Below are positions 1 through 11,999 of a stretch of 64,000 nt of DNA, piece after piece. Position numbers and translations under genes: made by a program. The notes under the pieces were generated by a model. That model had not been told where the DNA came from and ran no database searches. It saw only the letters and a program-made list of their open reading frames with translations. The DNA comes from Aporrectodea caliginosa (lineage: Eukaryota > Annelida > Clitellata > Crassiclitellata > Lumbricidae): assembly GCA_020284085.1 (NCBI GenBank), contig JACEVL010000427.1, positions 430,001 to 494,000 on the forward strand, read 5' to 3'. Numbering within the stretch: position 1 is the first letter of the stretch; each line of letters opens with the position of its first letter.

Positions 1-1140
1 ACAAACAGTGCGTGGCGTGTGCCAGTCCTCCAAGGCGTTCCAGGTCATCCCTCTCCCTCGGCGTCTGGCAGGGAATAGGAAATGAGCAATTCACTTAAGT
101 CTCGCTAAATGGGAAACGACAGACGATACGACTTGCGTTGGTCATCTCTGACCCACTTTTAGGCCATAATTTATATAAACAGCTGTTATAACTAGATTTT
201 TGCCCGTCCTAAGACGGTTAAGTTCAGCGAGCTGGGGCTGATCGCTTAAAATAAGCCCTCCCCTCCTCCTTCCCCTCACTTTCCTCCCATCCACTTCCAC
301 TTCCACGCCCATTTCCCTCCCCTCCCACCGGTCCCGTCCCGTCCTGTCCCCTTCCTTCCCCATCCTTCCCTCTTCCCCTCCCATTTCCCTCCCTCCCTTC
401 TCCTCCCATCCCTTCTTTCTCCACAGCCACTCCACTTCCCTGCCATCTACCGAATCGATCAGCTAACCACGCAGGGAAGAGTCCAGCCCGTGGCTAAGAG
501 AAACAGAAATACGTACATTTCTGTTCTATAATAATTATATTATTAACGAACGTTTGTTAAAAGCGGACAGAAATGTAGCCAACGATATTACAGATCATAT
601 ATAGGCCTATAGGCTTACATGTAAGCTTGGTTCATCGCTATCGAGTACACAGACGTTAATATGCAGTGGATCATGAGAGTAAGCGCAGCAGAGACTACGA
701 AACATCGAGCAAGTTACAAACCTTTATTTAGGTAAAGATGGAGAGTTAAGTTAGGAGGATTTAAATGTAAAAATCAATTCATGGGTTCAAAGATGAAAAT
801 GGTTGATTTATGTGAATTCCAAACGAAACTGGTTTAAGTGAATTGAAAATGAGGAAAGGAGTTGAACCCCCAACCCCCGGCAATTCTCAGGTGGATCTGA
901 AATGTGAAAATGTTTGCATCCGAAATTGTCCATGCCGTTGGATTACAAATTGAAAATGAGTCAGTCTATTAGTTTTATGATGTTTCTTTCTTATAATCAA
1001 CAGGACGATGGTGAATCGCCGGGAGCTAATTGGATGGAGACGAGAGACTTGTCGGGCGACTTCAAAAACCTCGTCTATCTGGCCATCAAAGAGGTAAAAC
1101 AATCCGACTCTGCAACAGCACCAATAAAGGCACCATATTA
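1..1140. other. Intergenic DNA, no gene recognised
   Basis: I see no exon or RNA gene here. The only marked structure is a pyrimidine-rich run at about 257-421 made of CCCTCC and CTTCC words, which gives spurious glycine/arginine-rich open frames on the complementary strand. Confidence 0.5.
257..421 (+). repeat. Polypyrimidine tract
   Basis: About 165 bases are nearly all C and T on the + strand, with irregular CCCTCC/CTTCCC words. It is a simple low-complexity tract; a triplex-forming role is possible but not shown. Confidence 0.8.
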
Positions 1141-1615
1141 AACGTTTACATACATACATACATAAATACATACATAAATATTTACATGCATGCATTCATG
1201 CATACATACATACATACATACATACATACATACATTACATACATACATACATACATACATACACATACATACATACATAGATACATACATAAATACATAC
1301 ATAATACATACATACATACATACATACACACATAAATACATACATAGATAAATACATACATACATACACACACATAAATACATACATGTATTCATACATA
1401 CATACATACATAATATACATACATACATACATACACATACATACATACATAAATACATACATAGATAAATACATACATACATACATACATACATAATATA
1501 CATACATACATACATACATTCATGCATTCATACATAATATACATACATACATGCATTCATACATACATAAATAGGCTACACACATACATACATAGTATTA
1601 CATACACGATAAATA
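1141..1615 (+). repeat. (TACA)n tetranucleotide microsatellite
   Basis: About 470 bases of TACA repeats, with interruptions such as TAAATA and GCATTCATGCAT. Tyr/Met/Cys-rich open frames across it are repeat artefacts. Confidence 0.95.
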
Positions 1616-1776
1616 CACTGTTGTCTGATTTGCCGCATTAACTAGGGCCTACGGGCCATGACACTGTCCCAATTTTAAAACTTTACCCCGATATGCTTTT
1701 GACAAACGCCAACGTGTTACATACCGTACATGACCGTCCAAACTTTTCGTTCTCATATTATTCGCCAGAGAGCGCC

Positions 1777-2140
1777 GGTGTCATGAAATAGAGTACTATC
1801 CCCCATACAGAGTATCCCCCCAGCGCAATGGAGTATTCGGTTTAGTTTGAATTTTTGGCTTTCTAAGTGTATTCAGTCGTACTGTTTGTATTTATTGTAG
1901 GCCTACACATAAAATATTTTAAGTTGCATATATCTTTAGTTTGTATGTCGACCTGAAATTAATTTACTTCGTTTTTGGTGATTTTGACTGGATTTTCATC
2001 GAGGCTATCGTGAAGCGTATGACGATGGGGATAGAATGGTTTATCCCCCCGGATACTCTAAACCGGTTTATTCCATCCACGGGGATAAATTCATACATCC
2101 CCCGGATAGTCTTAGGACAGATACTCTATTTCGTGATACC
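1777..2140. mobile_element. Short inverted-repeat element (MITE-like)
   Basis: The left end reads GGTGTCATGAAATAGAGTAC. The right end is nearly its reverse complement, with CACGAAATAGAGTATCTGTC on the opposite strand. Both ends are followed by ATCCCCCCGG-type words. No coding frame and no convincing target duplication were found, so the superfamily is open. Confidence 0.6.
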
Positions 2141-2362
2141 TGCGTCACCATTACACACATACATTCGGACCACGCACTCATCTATGGCTATCAAGTAAGT
2201 AAGTAAGCAAGCTAGCAAGGAAGCATTTTCAGGTGTGTGGCACGATGGCCGATTGGTTAGAGCTCTCGGCTTGTGATGCGGAGAGTACGGGTTCGAGCCT
2301 TGCCCGAGGCAGCTATAGGCCTATTCTGTGTAGGGACCTTGAGCAAGTCTTTTACTCACAAT

Positions 2363-2526
2363 CATGGGCGTATTTAGGGGTGGCTTTTAAAACTGGTTCA
2401 AATCCCCACGAAATAAACGCATTACTGTTATCAAAAACCAAAAAATTTATAAAAATGCGACCATTTCCAATGGAAACCCCCCAAAACTTAAACCTCCTAC
2501 GAAATGTTTGCCTGGCTACGCCCCTG
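2363..2526 (+). mobile_element. 164-bp hAT-like MITE, family GGGCGTA, copy 1
   Basis: It begins CATGGGCGTATTTAGGGG and ends CCTGGCTACGCCCCTG, so the termini are imperfect inverted repeats. The flanking octamers are CTCACAAT and CTCACAGT, a 7-of-8 target duplication as expected for hAT. Similar copies lie at 22430-22588, 32882-33039 and 35510-35651. Confidence 0.8.
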
Positions 2527-2676
2527 CTCACAGTTGGTCAGCGCCATCATGCTCTGTCTAATGGTCGTTTGCGCTTCTGTATTGTATTGTATTGTATGTA
2601 AATAAGTAAGTGAGCCTGGACCACATAGATTGCTTAAACGATTAAAACGCTTTATAAATTTTTAAATACAATACAA

Positions 2677-3910
2677 CAGTGTGATTCTCCTTACAGATTT
2701 TATTTTAGTTATAGTTACAGTTATAGTTAATGGTTTTTTTATTTTAGTTATAGTTATAGTTATAGTTAGTATTATTTTTTAGTTATAGTTATAGTTATAG
2801 TTAATGGATTTTTATTTTAGTTAATTTTAGTTACTAGGCCTACTTAGTTACAATAATTGAGGCTATAGTATATATAAGCAAAATTGTGCGTATTAACACG
2901 GTGTTTCACAATTTGCTCAGAGAAACACTAATAATACTAATAACATACTAGGCCTATTGTGTGCATTTAATCAAGTTCAGCTTAGACACTAAGACACTAT
3001 TGCAAACGATCTTAGTGCTTCTTCCCATGTCAACAGGATTCTAAGTGCATGCTCTGGTTCGCTTCACGCTCTCAGAGTCCTCAGTGCACACGGTCGCCCT
3101 CCAACTGCGCTCCATGAAGTTGCACGTGCAACTACCATCTCTCGCCTTCTGTATGCCTCTCCCGCTTGGTGGGGATTCACTACCGCAAACGACCGTCACA
3201 AACTTCAACGTTTCCTGCTAAGGGCCAAACGACTGGGCTACCTCCCTCCTGAACACCAGGATTTAGACCGAATGATGGAAGATGCAGACGTTAGACTCCT
3301 TCAAGCGGTCAACCGGAACTTTCAACATGTGCTTAGAGGCCTCTTTCCTCCGACCGTACGTAGGCCATATGCTCTGCGCCCTAGGCCTCATGAATTTGAA
3401 CTGCCCAAAAAAGATGACCACAATTTCATCTCTAGGGTTCTATTTCGGACTATTCGGTGATTTTAAGATTTAACTCAATCTGACTAAAGGCGTAAACTTA
3501 TAGTTTTTAATTTCATTACCTTCATTATCCCATGTAAACAAGTTGCGGTATGTCAACTTAGTATTTTTAATAAACGAAATCTACTACTAGCTATGAAAGC
3601 CTTTGAAGCATGGGTGCATTCAGCTTCATGAATACACGAGTTTCTAAAGTAGGCCTAACTGACAAATTGCATAATAAAAATATCACATTTTTTGTTCTCA
3701 TTTATGTCGAATCGTCCATATTGCACTTCCTATTTTTATTTTTTGTATTAACGAAAATAAAGATGAATTTTCGTTAGTGTTATTTTCGTTATAGTTATAG
3801 TTATAGTTAATGATATTTTTTAGTTATAGTTATAGTTATCGTTAACGAAGTCATTTTATTTTCGTTAACGAACATTTTCGTTATCGTTATCGTTAACGAG
3901 AATCACACTG
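2677..3910. mobile_element. Non-autonomous hAT-like element with internal LINE fragment
   Basis: The terminal inverted repeats are CAGTGTGATTCTC and GAGAATCACACTG. The octamer CAATACAA is repeated exactly on both sides. Subterminal arrays of TTATAGTTATAGTTA and TCGTTAACGAAAA lie inside both ends, the arrangement typical of transposase-binding arrays. There is no transposase; the interior holds a 5'-truncated LINE coding fragment (2993-3460). Confidence 0.88.
2993..3460 (+). pseudogene. LINE reverse transcriptase C-terminal fragment (Jockey/CR1 type)
   Basis: An open frame without its own start runs from after the stop at 2990 to the TGA at 3458-3460, about 155 residues. It includes LYASPAWWGFTTANDRHKLQ and RFLLRAKRLGYLPP, which match the region after the reverse transcriptase domain in non-LTR retrotransposons (SRLLYAAPAWWG motif). 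The 5' part, with polymerase and endonuclease, is missing, so this is a dead 5'-truncated copy. It lies wholly inside the hAT-like element at 2677-3910. Confidence 0.85.
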
Positions 3911-4166
3911 CAATACAATACAATACAGTATGAAGTGATCTGAAAGCGAAGATTTCATTGCTGGTGCGTAGTTGTCGTATGAGGGACGCCTGAATCCGGG
4001 AGCAATTCCGCGGAAGCCGAGCGAAATGACGAAGAGAGGTCGCCATCAAGGATTCTGCTTCAAGAGAACAAGGAGTGGAAGGTTCCTGCCATACATCTGC
4101 TGGAAAGGTACGCCTCCGCCGCCGTCTATAGCAGATGCCCTTCGCTTGTAGGCGACACAAGAGCCT

Positions 4167-4172
4167 GTGTGT

Positions 4173-4215
<43 letters not shown>

Positions 4216-4278
4216 TGTCTGTTTGTTTGCTTGTGTGTGTGTGTGTGTGTGTGTGTTTGTGTCTGTTTGTTTGCTTGT

Positions 4279-4312
<34 letters not shown>
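4167..4312 (+). repeat. (GT)n microsatellite
   Basis: Long GT runs with a duplicated block of TTTGTGTCTGTTTG words. A short (CAT)n run follows at about 4411-4442. Confidence 0.95.
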
Positions 4313-4412
4313 ATGGGCGTGCATATGTGTGTACATGTATGTGTCTGTGTACATGTGCATCTGTCCACTTAGCTCGGAGCTGTAAACATCATCATTATCG
4401 GCAGCAGCTGTT

Positions 4413-4443
<31 letters not shown>

Positions 4444-4520
4444 CCGACGCCACTACCACCACCATTATCTATTGCAGCTAAAACCAGTTAGCATCTTCCT
4501 CAAATTTATCATTTTATTTC

Positions 4521-4667
4521 GTTTTACAAAATCTTCCTCATCATCATCACCTCCATCACCACTACACCGTTATAGTTATAATTTTTTAAGTAGGCCTAAT
4601 TAAAAATTATAACTATAACGGTGCAGTGGTGATAGAGGTGATGATGATGATGAAGATTTTGTAAAAC
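4521..4667. mobile_element. Foldback element, near-perfect 147-bp palindrome
   Basis: The left arm starts GTTTTACAAAATCTTC and runs through CACCGTTATAGTTATAATT. The right arm is its reverse complement, ending GAAGATTTTGTAAAAC. Arms are about 70 bases with a short centre carrying TAGGCCTAAT. It is a strong hairpin, probably a foldback MITE; no coding content. Confidence 0.8.
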
Positions 4668-4669
4668 CA

Positions 4670-5340
4670 AAGTTCACCCTTCACCACCGAGATCAAGTTT
4701 GGAACAATGAAGCAAAGACGCTGCAAAAACATTACACTCCAAACTTCTATTCCTTAAACAAGTCAAGAGACAATCTATAAACTGTTTAAGAGAGTAGGCC
4801 CTACCTTAAAATTATTACACAACTCCCTTTACTTAATGTTTCCATGTATTTTTCACTCCCGTACACCACCAGTAGGCTGCCCAAATCATTACCATTCTTT
4901 GACCTACGTGTATATCTGGGGGAAATCTCTCTAACACTCTCAATTCAAACTCTCCAATTTATATTTATTAAAAACCCGTTGAATCTTGACTCAAATAGGT
5001 TAAGTACAAATTTGTTGAAATTATTCACATAATTTTGTGTTCTATTTTTATAGCGCTATTATGCATATCGTTTTCAATGGGCCTACAGATAATCGCTTTA
5101 TTTATAATATCTAATTCTGTATTTCTTTGTTTTATTCAGAGAACGATTCATCCAAGTAATGGATCCAATTCTGCTGTACAGACGGCAATCGCCCGCTAGA
5201 TGTCTGCTCTGAGTGTATACCTAATCTGACGTCGACAACCATTGCATCATTTATTAATTATCCATTCCATTTCTTGTATCTTCAGTTATTACCCTTTTTA
5301 ATCTAAATTGAACTTAAATCACATCACGTAACATAATTAT
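4670..5340. other. Intergenic, nothing recognised
   Basis: AT-rich DNA without a supportable exon, RNA gene or named repeat. Confidence 0.4.
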
Positions 5341-5640
5341 TCATCATCATGCTGACATGAAGTCATTACGAACTACATTCCTTAAGAAACAATCATTATG
5401 ACATACAATTCTAATGGCATCATGTCACTATGACGTAAAGGCAGTCATTGTGACGTATATTCATTAGTACGAACTCTGTCATTATGTCGTAATCACTACG
5501 ACGTAAGGTCATTGTGATGCAAGCTACAGCTACTATAATAGCGCTGTCAGTGTGACATACAGTAATGATTACGCATAGCCTTATACAGTGTAAGTAGCCT
5601 AATTATAGCAAATTGCAATTATGACGTAAAAATTAATATG
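5340..5640. promoter_or_regulatory. TGACGT motif cluster, left part
   Basis: TGACGT, the core of ATF/CREB sites, occurs at 5431, 5451 and 5622. Many near matches (GTCATTATG, GTCATTGTG, ACGACGTAA) are spaced 15-40 bases apart. The longer consensus is roughly TCATTRTGACGTAA, so this could be a decayed minisatellite or a homotypic binding-site cluster. A second cluster lies at 8420-8610, on the other side of the nested transposons. Confidence 0.45.
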
Positions 5641-5821
5641 CTAAGTCTAAAGCTTTGTTTTTGACGCAAGCGTGCAAACGCAATGCTGCAGCCAAAGGCT
5701 AACCACTAAGTAACTTATAATTAAATAGGCCTTACTTATAATTAAGTAACCTATAATTAATTAGCCTACTCTACGACTTGGCTTTAGCGGCGCTCGGCAG
5801 GGCTGTGTGAATAGAGAGGAT

Positions 5822-5915
5822 GGAGTGGGTGGAAATCGTAATCGTAAACTCTAAACTTCTAATGCGCCACTCGAAAGCCAAGCGCAGGGCACCAGCTTAT
5901 TCACGAGCGCTGCAT
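5822..5915 (-). mobile_element. SINE fragment, family GCACCAGCTTATTCACGAG
   Basis: The + strand carries CGTAATCGTAAACTCTAAAC, then GCGCCACTCGAAAGCCAAGC and GGGCACCAGCTTATTCACGAG in antisense. The same string recurs at 36345-36432 and 41388-41455, and in sense at about 50005-50115. Confidence 0.7.
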
Positions 5916-6589
5916 GGAGTCAGAGACTCAGAGTCTAAATGGTAGTCAACACAGGAGATCCGAGTCCGGTTGCCATACAAGTAGAGGCATGCTATGACTT
6001 GAAAAAGCAGTGAGCCATGAACTTAAGGAAGAAAGGGAAGATAAGCTTATATGATCCTAAATAGGTCTCATACTTTGTCGGATAAGCCTATGCTTAGGGA
6101 TAGTAGAAATTCACGGGAATCACAGGGAAAAGTTCAAAGTTCACGGTAGCATTTTGTAAAAATGGGCGAAAATCACGGCAAATTTACGGCATGAAATCAC
6201 GCGCTTATTTACAAAGACCCGACCAAACAATAACGCAAATACGAAAGAAACGAGGCGTTCGCTATGTAGGCTACTATATAGCCTAAATGTCAATGTAAAC
6301 GTCAAGCATCAAATCACATTTCTATTTACTAAGATTTAATCAATGTAATCATATCAATAACATAGATTGTGGGACGCGGTGGTGTAGGGGTATGTTCGGT
6401 GCCTTGCAGCCGGAGGGTTGCGGGTTCGAATTAGAGGTCTGCGGGTAGAGCATTTTTGCTACCCGACCCGTACCCGTAACACTGGACCGCTACCCGTACC
6501 CGTACCCGACCCGTAGTCAAAATTACTACCCAACCCGACCCGTACCCGCGGGTATACCCGTACCCGCACCGTACAGGCCACGTAATTAT

Positions 6590-6884
6590 ATAATAATATA
6601 ATAATAATAATATAATATAATAATATAATAATAATAATATTTTCGTTTATTCAGACAATCCGGTTGACACACCGCAACCGGTTACAGTGTACAATTATGC
6701 AATTGAAACAATTCACAAGAACACAAATGACAGAAGACATAAATCTTAACTACTAACCGAGCAGACAGCCTGCAATACGCGGCGCCAATGGCAGCCTACA
6801 AAGCATGTCTACCCTACGGGGCTCGAACTCGGTACCTCTCGCTCTCCGTGCCAGATCTTAACCAAAGCGCTATCGGGCCCCCCA
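6590..6884 (-). mobile_element. tRNA-derived SINE family A, antisense
   Basis: It is antisense to the copy at 19033-19294. Shared words on the + strand are CAATTCACAAGAACACAAAT, GACAGAAGACATAAATCTTA and GGGGCTCGAACTCGGTACC (the reversed B box). It begins with an ATA-rich tail and ends at GCGCTATCGGGCCCCCC. It lies inside the inner hAT element. Confidence 0.85.
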
Positions 6885-6936
6885 ATTAATAGGCATTCCC
6901 ATAATCCGAGCCCCAACAGTCCAATAGTCTCACACA

Positions 6937-7150
<214 letters not shown>

Positions 7151-8336
7151 GAATCATGATGATGACAGTGACTGTGTTTCATGGATAATCGTGCTGCCCA
7201 ACTGAATTTCTTAATGTTCGGAGTTTGGCTCTTCAGATTTATGGCCCAAAATGAAAGGATTTACCAATATTGGTGCAACATAAGAGGGTTATAGTAACAC
7301 CTGATGCAGCTATGTCATCCACCATAATTTGATGCCAGAAAAACTCAGAATTAACAATATTATCGTCGAACTTTCAAACTTCCACGCCGATTACAAAAGG
7401 GTAGAGATGTGACGTTAAGTACCGACAGATATAGCCTATAGTAAGTCTGACTCACCATTAGATGTAACCCCCAAAACTTCAGTTCGGTACGGGTAAAACC
7501 GGGTATACCCGTACCCGTAAAGCTCCTACCCGTACCCGACCCGACCCGTAAAATGTCTACCCGACCCGTACCCGACCCGCGGGTACGGGTCGGGTACGGG
7601 TAAACCCGCGGGTACGGGTATACCCGCAGACCCCTAGTTCGAATCCACCTCAAGCCGTCGCGTAGGGACCCTGGGCAAGTCCTTCACTCGCAATTGCTCA
7701 TGCGCTTCGGCGTGAAACTCCGATTCAGTGTTCGCGCTGTAGTAGGGAGCGCCTCTGAGTAGAAGGGGCGCTATAACAAGTGCTCATACAAGACAAGTCA
7801 TACAAGGTCGATCAAAGCAGCGACGCGCTGTCGCTGAGTAATGTCACGCTAAGTGTGAGAGTCCGAGTTTTACTGACGAGAGTTTAGCGCTACATTTAGG
7901 CCAATAATAATGGTCTACAATTACATAATCTAACTAGGGGCCTATGTACCGAACGCACTTGTAGTTAGATTCTGCAATATTATTGTTGACCATTAGGCCT
8001 ATTAGCCTACATGGAGCACCAAATTCTCGTCTGTAGAACTTTGACGATCGTGCAAAACATATCAGTTCCGAACGTCGTGTTGCATTCATTCCACAAAATT
8101 TGCCCAAAATCACGGAAATTCACGGCATTTGGGGAAATTTACAGCATTCACGGCACATGTCGAAAAGCACGGAAATCACGGCTTCCGTGACTTCGTTAAT
8201 TTCTACTATCCCTACCGATGCTTAATCCAATATGTATAACAAATGAATAACAGAATAAAAATAACAGAATATGAACAACAGAATATGAATAACAGAGTAT
8301 AAATAACATAGCCTACATAGTATACATAAACACCTA

Positions 8337-8402
8337 CATACATACATACATACATACATACATACATACATACATACATACATACATACATACATACATA
8401 AA
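8337..8402 (+). repeat. (CATA)n microsatellite
   Basis: About 65 bases of uninterrupted CATA repeats. Confidence 0.95.
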
Positions 8403-8419
8403 TACATACTACATACATA

Positions 8420-8610
8420 CATGACGTACCTACTATGACGCATTTACTGACAAAAGATGTGACGTAATGGCTGTATGACGTAGCTATAATCATGGACTAG
8501 TTATGCCTCTTTGGTCGTAACAGTGACAATCTTCACCATTCTTCATGACGTCGTGATCGCTGTGGAGGACCTAATCATAATAATAATAAGGAAGTGACTG
8601 TGACGTAATC
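8420..8610. promoter_or_regulatory. TGACGT motif cluster, right part
   Basis: TGACGT occurs at 8422, 8460, 8476, 8546 and 8601, the one at 8546 extending to TGACGTCGTG. Motif spacing and flanks resemble those at 5340-5640, suggesting one cluster later split by the nested transposons. Confidence 0.45.
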
Positions 8611-8619
8611 TTCACATCT

Positions 8620-9170
8620 TTGTTGTCGCATTTTCATGTTGTTGCTTTTGTGTGACTTAGAAAAGAGTGAAATATTTGTGTTTTGTCCGTTTTTGGCAAT
8701 AATCGATTATAACACAGAAAAGCAATAATAAATAATCCATTAAAAGCCGAAGTATAGTTATAAATTTAGCATTAATTAGCTAAAATACGGGAATATTATA
8801 CAAGTTTGGTAATTAGGCCTAAGGCAGTAATTAAATAAAATGTGGAAAGTCGATAATTATGGCAGTAATAAACAAAATGCTGAGTATGCCTATGTATAAT
8901 TGCGGTAGTAATCTACTTAATTGCAATTGCAAGTGCTTATTTATAGGCTATAGTGCGTCTTCAAGAAAACGCATCATATATTATGTGCTCCCTACGGCGT
9001 AAATCATACTTGGGTAGAGGGGGACCCCGATCTAACAAAACGCCTCTGCAGCCGCTTGCGAGACTTGATTATACAAAACTACGATAGAACAGATTGGTCT
9101 TCAACCGCTTGCGAGATGAGCATGGAAAGTAGAAGAGGTTCATGTGGCAGATGGCATGGAAGTCTATTCC
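8620..9170. other. Intergenic, nothing recognised
   Basis: AT-rich DNA. The word CCGCTTGCGAGA occurs twice near 9050 and 9100, but I cannot assign it. Confidence 0.35.
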
Positions 9171-9177
9171 AGAGTGA

Positions 9178-9350
9178 CCAATCGATCGATCAATAAATCA
9201 ATAAATCAATCAATCAATCAATCAGTCAGTCAATCGATCGATCGATCGATCAATCAATAAGTCAATCAATCAAACAATCAATCAATCAATATTTCTTTAA
9301 TTCAATAAATCCAGTTGTCAAGGACACAACTGGTTACAAGTAGCACAGAT
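9178..9350 (+). repeat. (AATC)n microsatellite at an antisense retroposon tail
   Basis: AATC and GATC repeats run to about 9290. They are followed by TTTCTTTAATTCAATAAATC and a GACAACTGGTT-type segment that resembles the start of antisense SINE/LINE tails seen elsewhere in the window. Confidence 0.7.
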
Positions 9351-9889
9351 TAGTTGTTGAGCCGAGCTACTTAGTGGAGAATAATAGGTCAATTTAATAA
9401 ACAATGCAAAGCGTCCAAGTTGCACTGTGGGCTGTGGCAGTTACTGTAGGCGACGAGTAAACAACCAGATTACCCTGTATTGTAGAACAAAGAGATTTAG
9501 GCTACTACCAGGTAATGATGACACTGGAATACGTAACTCTCTATGGTAGGATGGAGCACAACCGGACGAGCAGATACGCATCAGTTTAAGGACTGATATA
9601 AGGGGAGTGGGAGAGTGTAGCAGAAGATAGGGGAGTGGGAAGTGGAGTCTAAGAGAAGGAAGTGGGAGAGTGAACTGCAGAGTAGAGGGGAGCGGCGCGG
9701 TGGACAGAAGAGCTGAGCAAGTAAACAGAGGAGGTGGGAGGACGGACTTATCCAAGAGACTTGATTGCCTGATATTATATATATGCCTGATATTATATAT
9801 AGTTGATCCAATCATCCAAATAGGCAATTGATTGATCTAAGTCTTAATCTAAACTAATCTAAGGACTTTTGTAAGTACGGGCATCAAGA

Positions 9890-10175
9890 GAAAGACAACG
9901 AGAAAGAGACAGAAAGACAGAGGCAGAGGCAGGAAGATAGAGGCAGAGGCAGAGGCAGGAAGATAGAGGCAGAGGCAGAGGAGAGCAGAGGCAGAAGCAG
10001 AGGCAGAGGCAGAGGCAGAGGCAGAGGTGGCAGAGGTGTGCAGTGGCTGCAGAGACAGAGGCAGAGGCAGAGACAGACAGGCAGGCAGACAGACAGACAG
10101 AGAGGGAGAGAGATATATATAGATAGATAGAGACAGACAGACAGACAGACAAACAGACACAGACAGACAGAGAAT
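9890..10175 (+). repeat. Purine-rich AGGCAG / ACAG repeat tract
   Basis: Units AGGCAG, AGATAGAGGCAG and ACAG over about 285 bases. The Ser/Leu/Cys open frames on the complementary strand come from the repeat. Confidence 0.9.
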
Positions 10176-10331
10176 CTCTCTGGCACTTCAGCTGCTATTT
10201 AGCCACTATTAACACGCTGTATACACGAGCCTCGTCTAGCCAAGTGTAATCAAATCGTCAAATCAAACTCATGCATATTATTATCACCTGTTTACCTTTG
10301 TCCGTCACGATGATGTGAAATTGACCGTTAG

Positions 10332-10441
<110 letters not shown>

Positions 10442-10972
10442 GAGTTGCCAGTTGATCCAAATAGGCCTAACGTTTAAGGTTGCTGGTGAAGTGGAGCGAA
10501 GCGTCCATGAAAGGTTAATAAGGTTAATAAGTCTTAAGCTTCCTTGGGTGGAACATGTCGCCTAGTATGAAACATTTTGGTGTAGTACAAATGCTTGCAT
10601 TTTACAAAATAGACTCCCTTCGTCCATGCATGTCCATGACCGCATAATGTCCCAAGACGACAGCCTGTTGTTAGGATGCTATATAGGATACTTTTTCATA
10701 TAGGCGTTGACTTTTGCTTTTGTCTCTAGGTGCATGGCTTCTACCCCGGGAACAATTCTTATAAGCTAATTCTACATTGCCGTAGGTGAGTTTAGCGCAT
10801 TTTCGGAGAAAGAAAATAAAATTATTTTCTTGTCAAGAGTTACGTGGTTAGAAAAAGTATTTGAAACTCACGGTGACTGAAATAGTTATGCAACCTTACT
10901 TCTTACATGTTCCGAAATTTGTGTAGGCTATATGTATGTGTATGTAGCACGTCTTATTGGCCTATATAATAG

Positions 10973-11339
10973 CAGTGCTTCCCAAAGTGGTGGTCCGCTG
11001 ACCGGTGCCGGTCCGCGAGCCATCAGTTACCGGTCCGCAAAGTGTGTCAAGAAACTGGTCAAATTGTCACGGAATCAAGAAATGGCTATTATATATTTAA
11101 AAGTCATAGCAAAAAACACTCATTAGGCTAGCATTTAAAGGGCAATAGAGTAATAGAATTGACTAAACATGCATTTAAATCAATTTTAATACATATTTCA
11201 GGAATTTCGGTGATTGAAAACGAAAAAGGGAAATAATTAATAAATTTTGCACCGGTCCTCCTGCAGTGGAAACACTCCTCCGTGACACTGAAAGTTAATT
11301 CCTACCGGTCCGTGACACTGAAAAGTTTGGGAAGCACTG
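10973..11339. mobile_element. hAT-like MITE, family CAGTGCTTCCCAAA, copy 1
   Basis: It begins CAGTGCTTCCCAAA and ends TTTGGGAAGCACTG. Inside are CCGGTCCGC and GGTCCGTGACACTGAAA words shared with the copy at 22992-23334, of similar length. No clean 8-bp duplication was found here; flanks may have diverged. Confidence 0.85.
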
Positions 11340-11679
11340 GCCTACAGGACATTTGCAATGTATTGTACAGTAGGTCCGAATTATTCTGGGCGCGATGCAC
11401 CCACTGAAATTTCTCTCTGGATGCATTTGCATTCAAGGCTCTCAGAGAATCGTCGCCTATATATGTACTTTTTAGCTGTGTTTTTATTAGACGTCTGTAC
11501 ATCTAATTGCAATCATTACTTTATTACGCCCGAAGGCAGAAACAAAACATACATGCACAAATCTGAACAAACATAATTAGTGCAATTAGCACTTGGTTAG
11601 CCTAATAAAGAATATATTTACTGACATTTACTTATACGGTTGTTGTAAAGATTAGCCTAACTGCCATTGGATCAACTAT

Positions 11680-11825
11680 CACTGGCGTAACGAGGGGGCA
11701 GGGGCGGCCGCCCCCGGGCGCAGGACAGGGGGCGCAAAATTAGGCTTTAGAACATTTTTTATAAAGAAATCAGGCAAGAATAGCTAAAAAAGTAAAAAAG
11801 TAACTATTATGCATGAGTCTGGCAG

Positions 11826-11858
<33 letters not shown>

Positions 11859-11977
11859 GGCGCAAAATGAGGCTTCTGTGAATTTAACCACTTTTTCGTG
11901 GTAAAAGACGGAAAAGCAAAAAAAGACAGAAGTAAGAAAAAAAATTTTGTGAGCGCACGCCCCTAGTTACGCCACTG
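11680..11977. mobile_element. hAT-like MITE with CASTGGCGTAAC termini
   Basis: It starts CACTGGCGTAACGAGGGGGC and ends with GCCCCTAGTTACGCCACTG. Flanking octamers TCAACTAT and ACAGCTAT agree at 6 of 8. The interior has a GCGGGC repeat run and two GGGGCGCAAAAT words in direct order. Confidence 0.75.
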
Positions 11978-11999
11978 ACAGCTATTCACGATTTGTGAG

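Larger units (their letters stand above)
2233..3935 (+). mobile_element. tRNA-derived SINE, split by two later insertions
   Basis: The head at 2244-2300 resembles a tRNA, with an A-box-like GATTGGTTAGAGC and a B-box GGGTTCGAGCC. It is followed by the GGGACCTTGAGCAAGTC segment shared with other copies in this window. The tail, CGCTTTATAAAT then ACAAT repeats, reaches 2676 and resumes at 3911. One small hAT-like element (2363-2526) sits in its body and a larger one (2677-3910) in its ACAAT tail. It would have been transcribed by RNA polymerase III and mobilised by an L2-type LINE, judging from the tail. Confidence 0.75.

Noticed and set aside
1138..1527. Cys/Tyr/Met-rich open frame of 129 codons, - strand
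   Set aside because: It lies wholly in the (TACA)n microsatellite and its composition follows the repeat.
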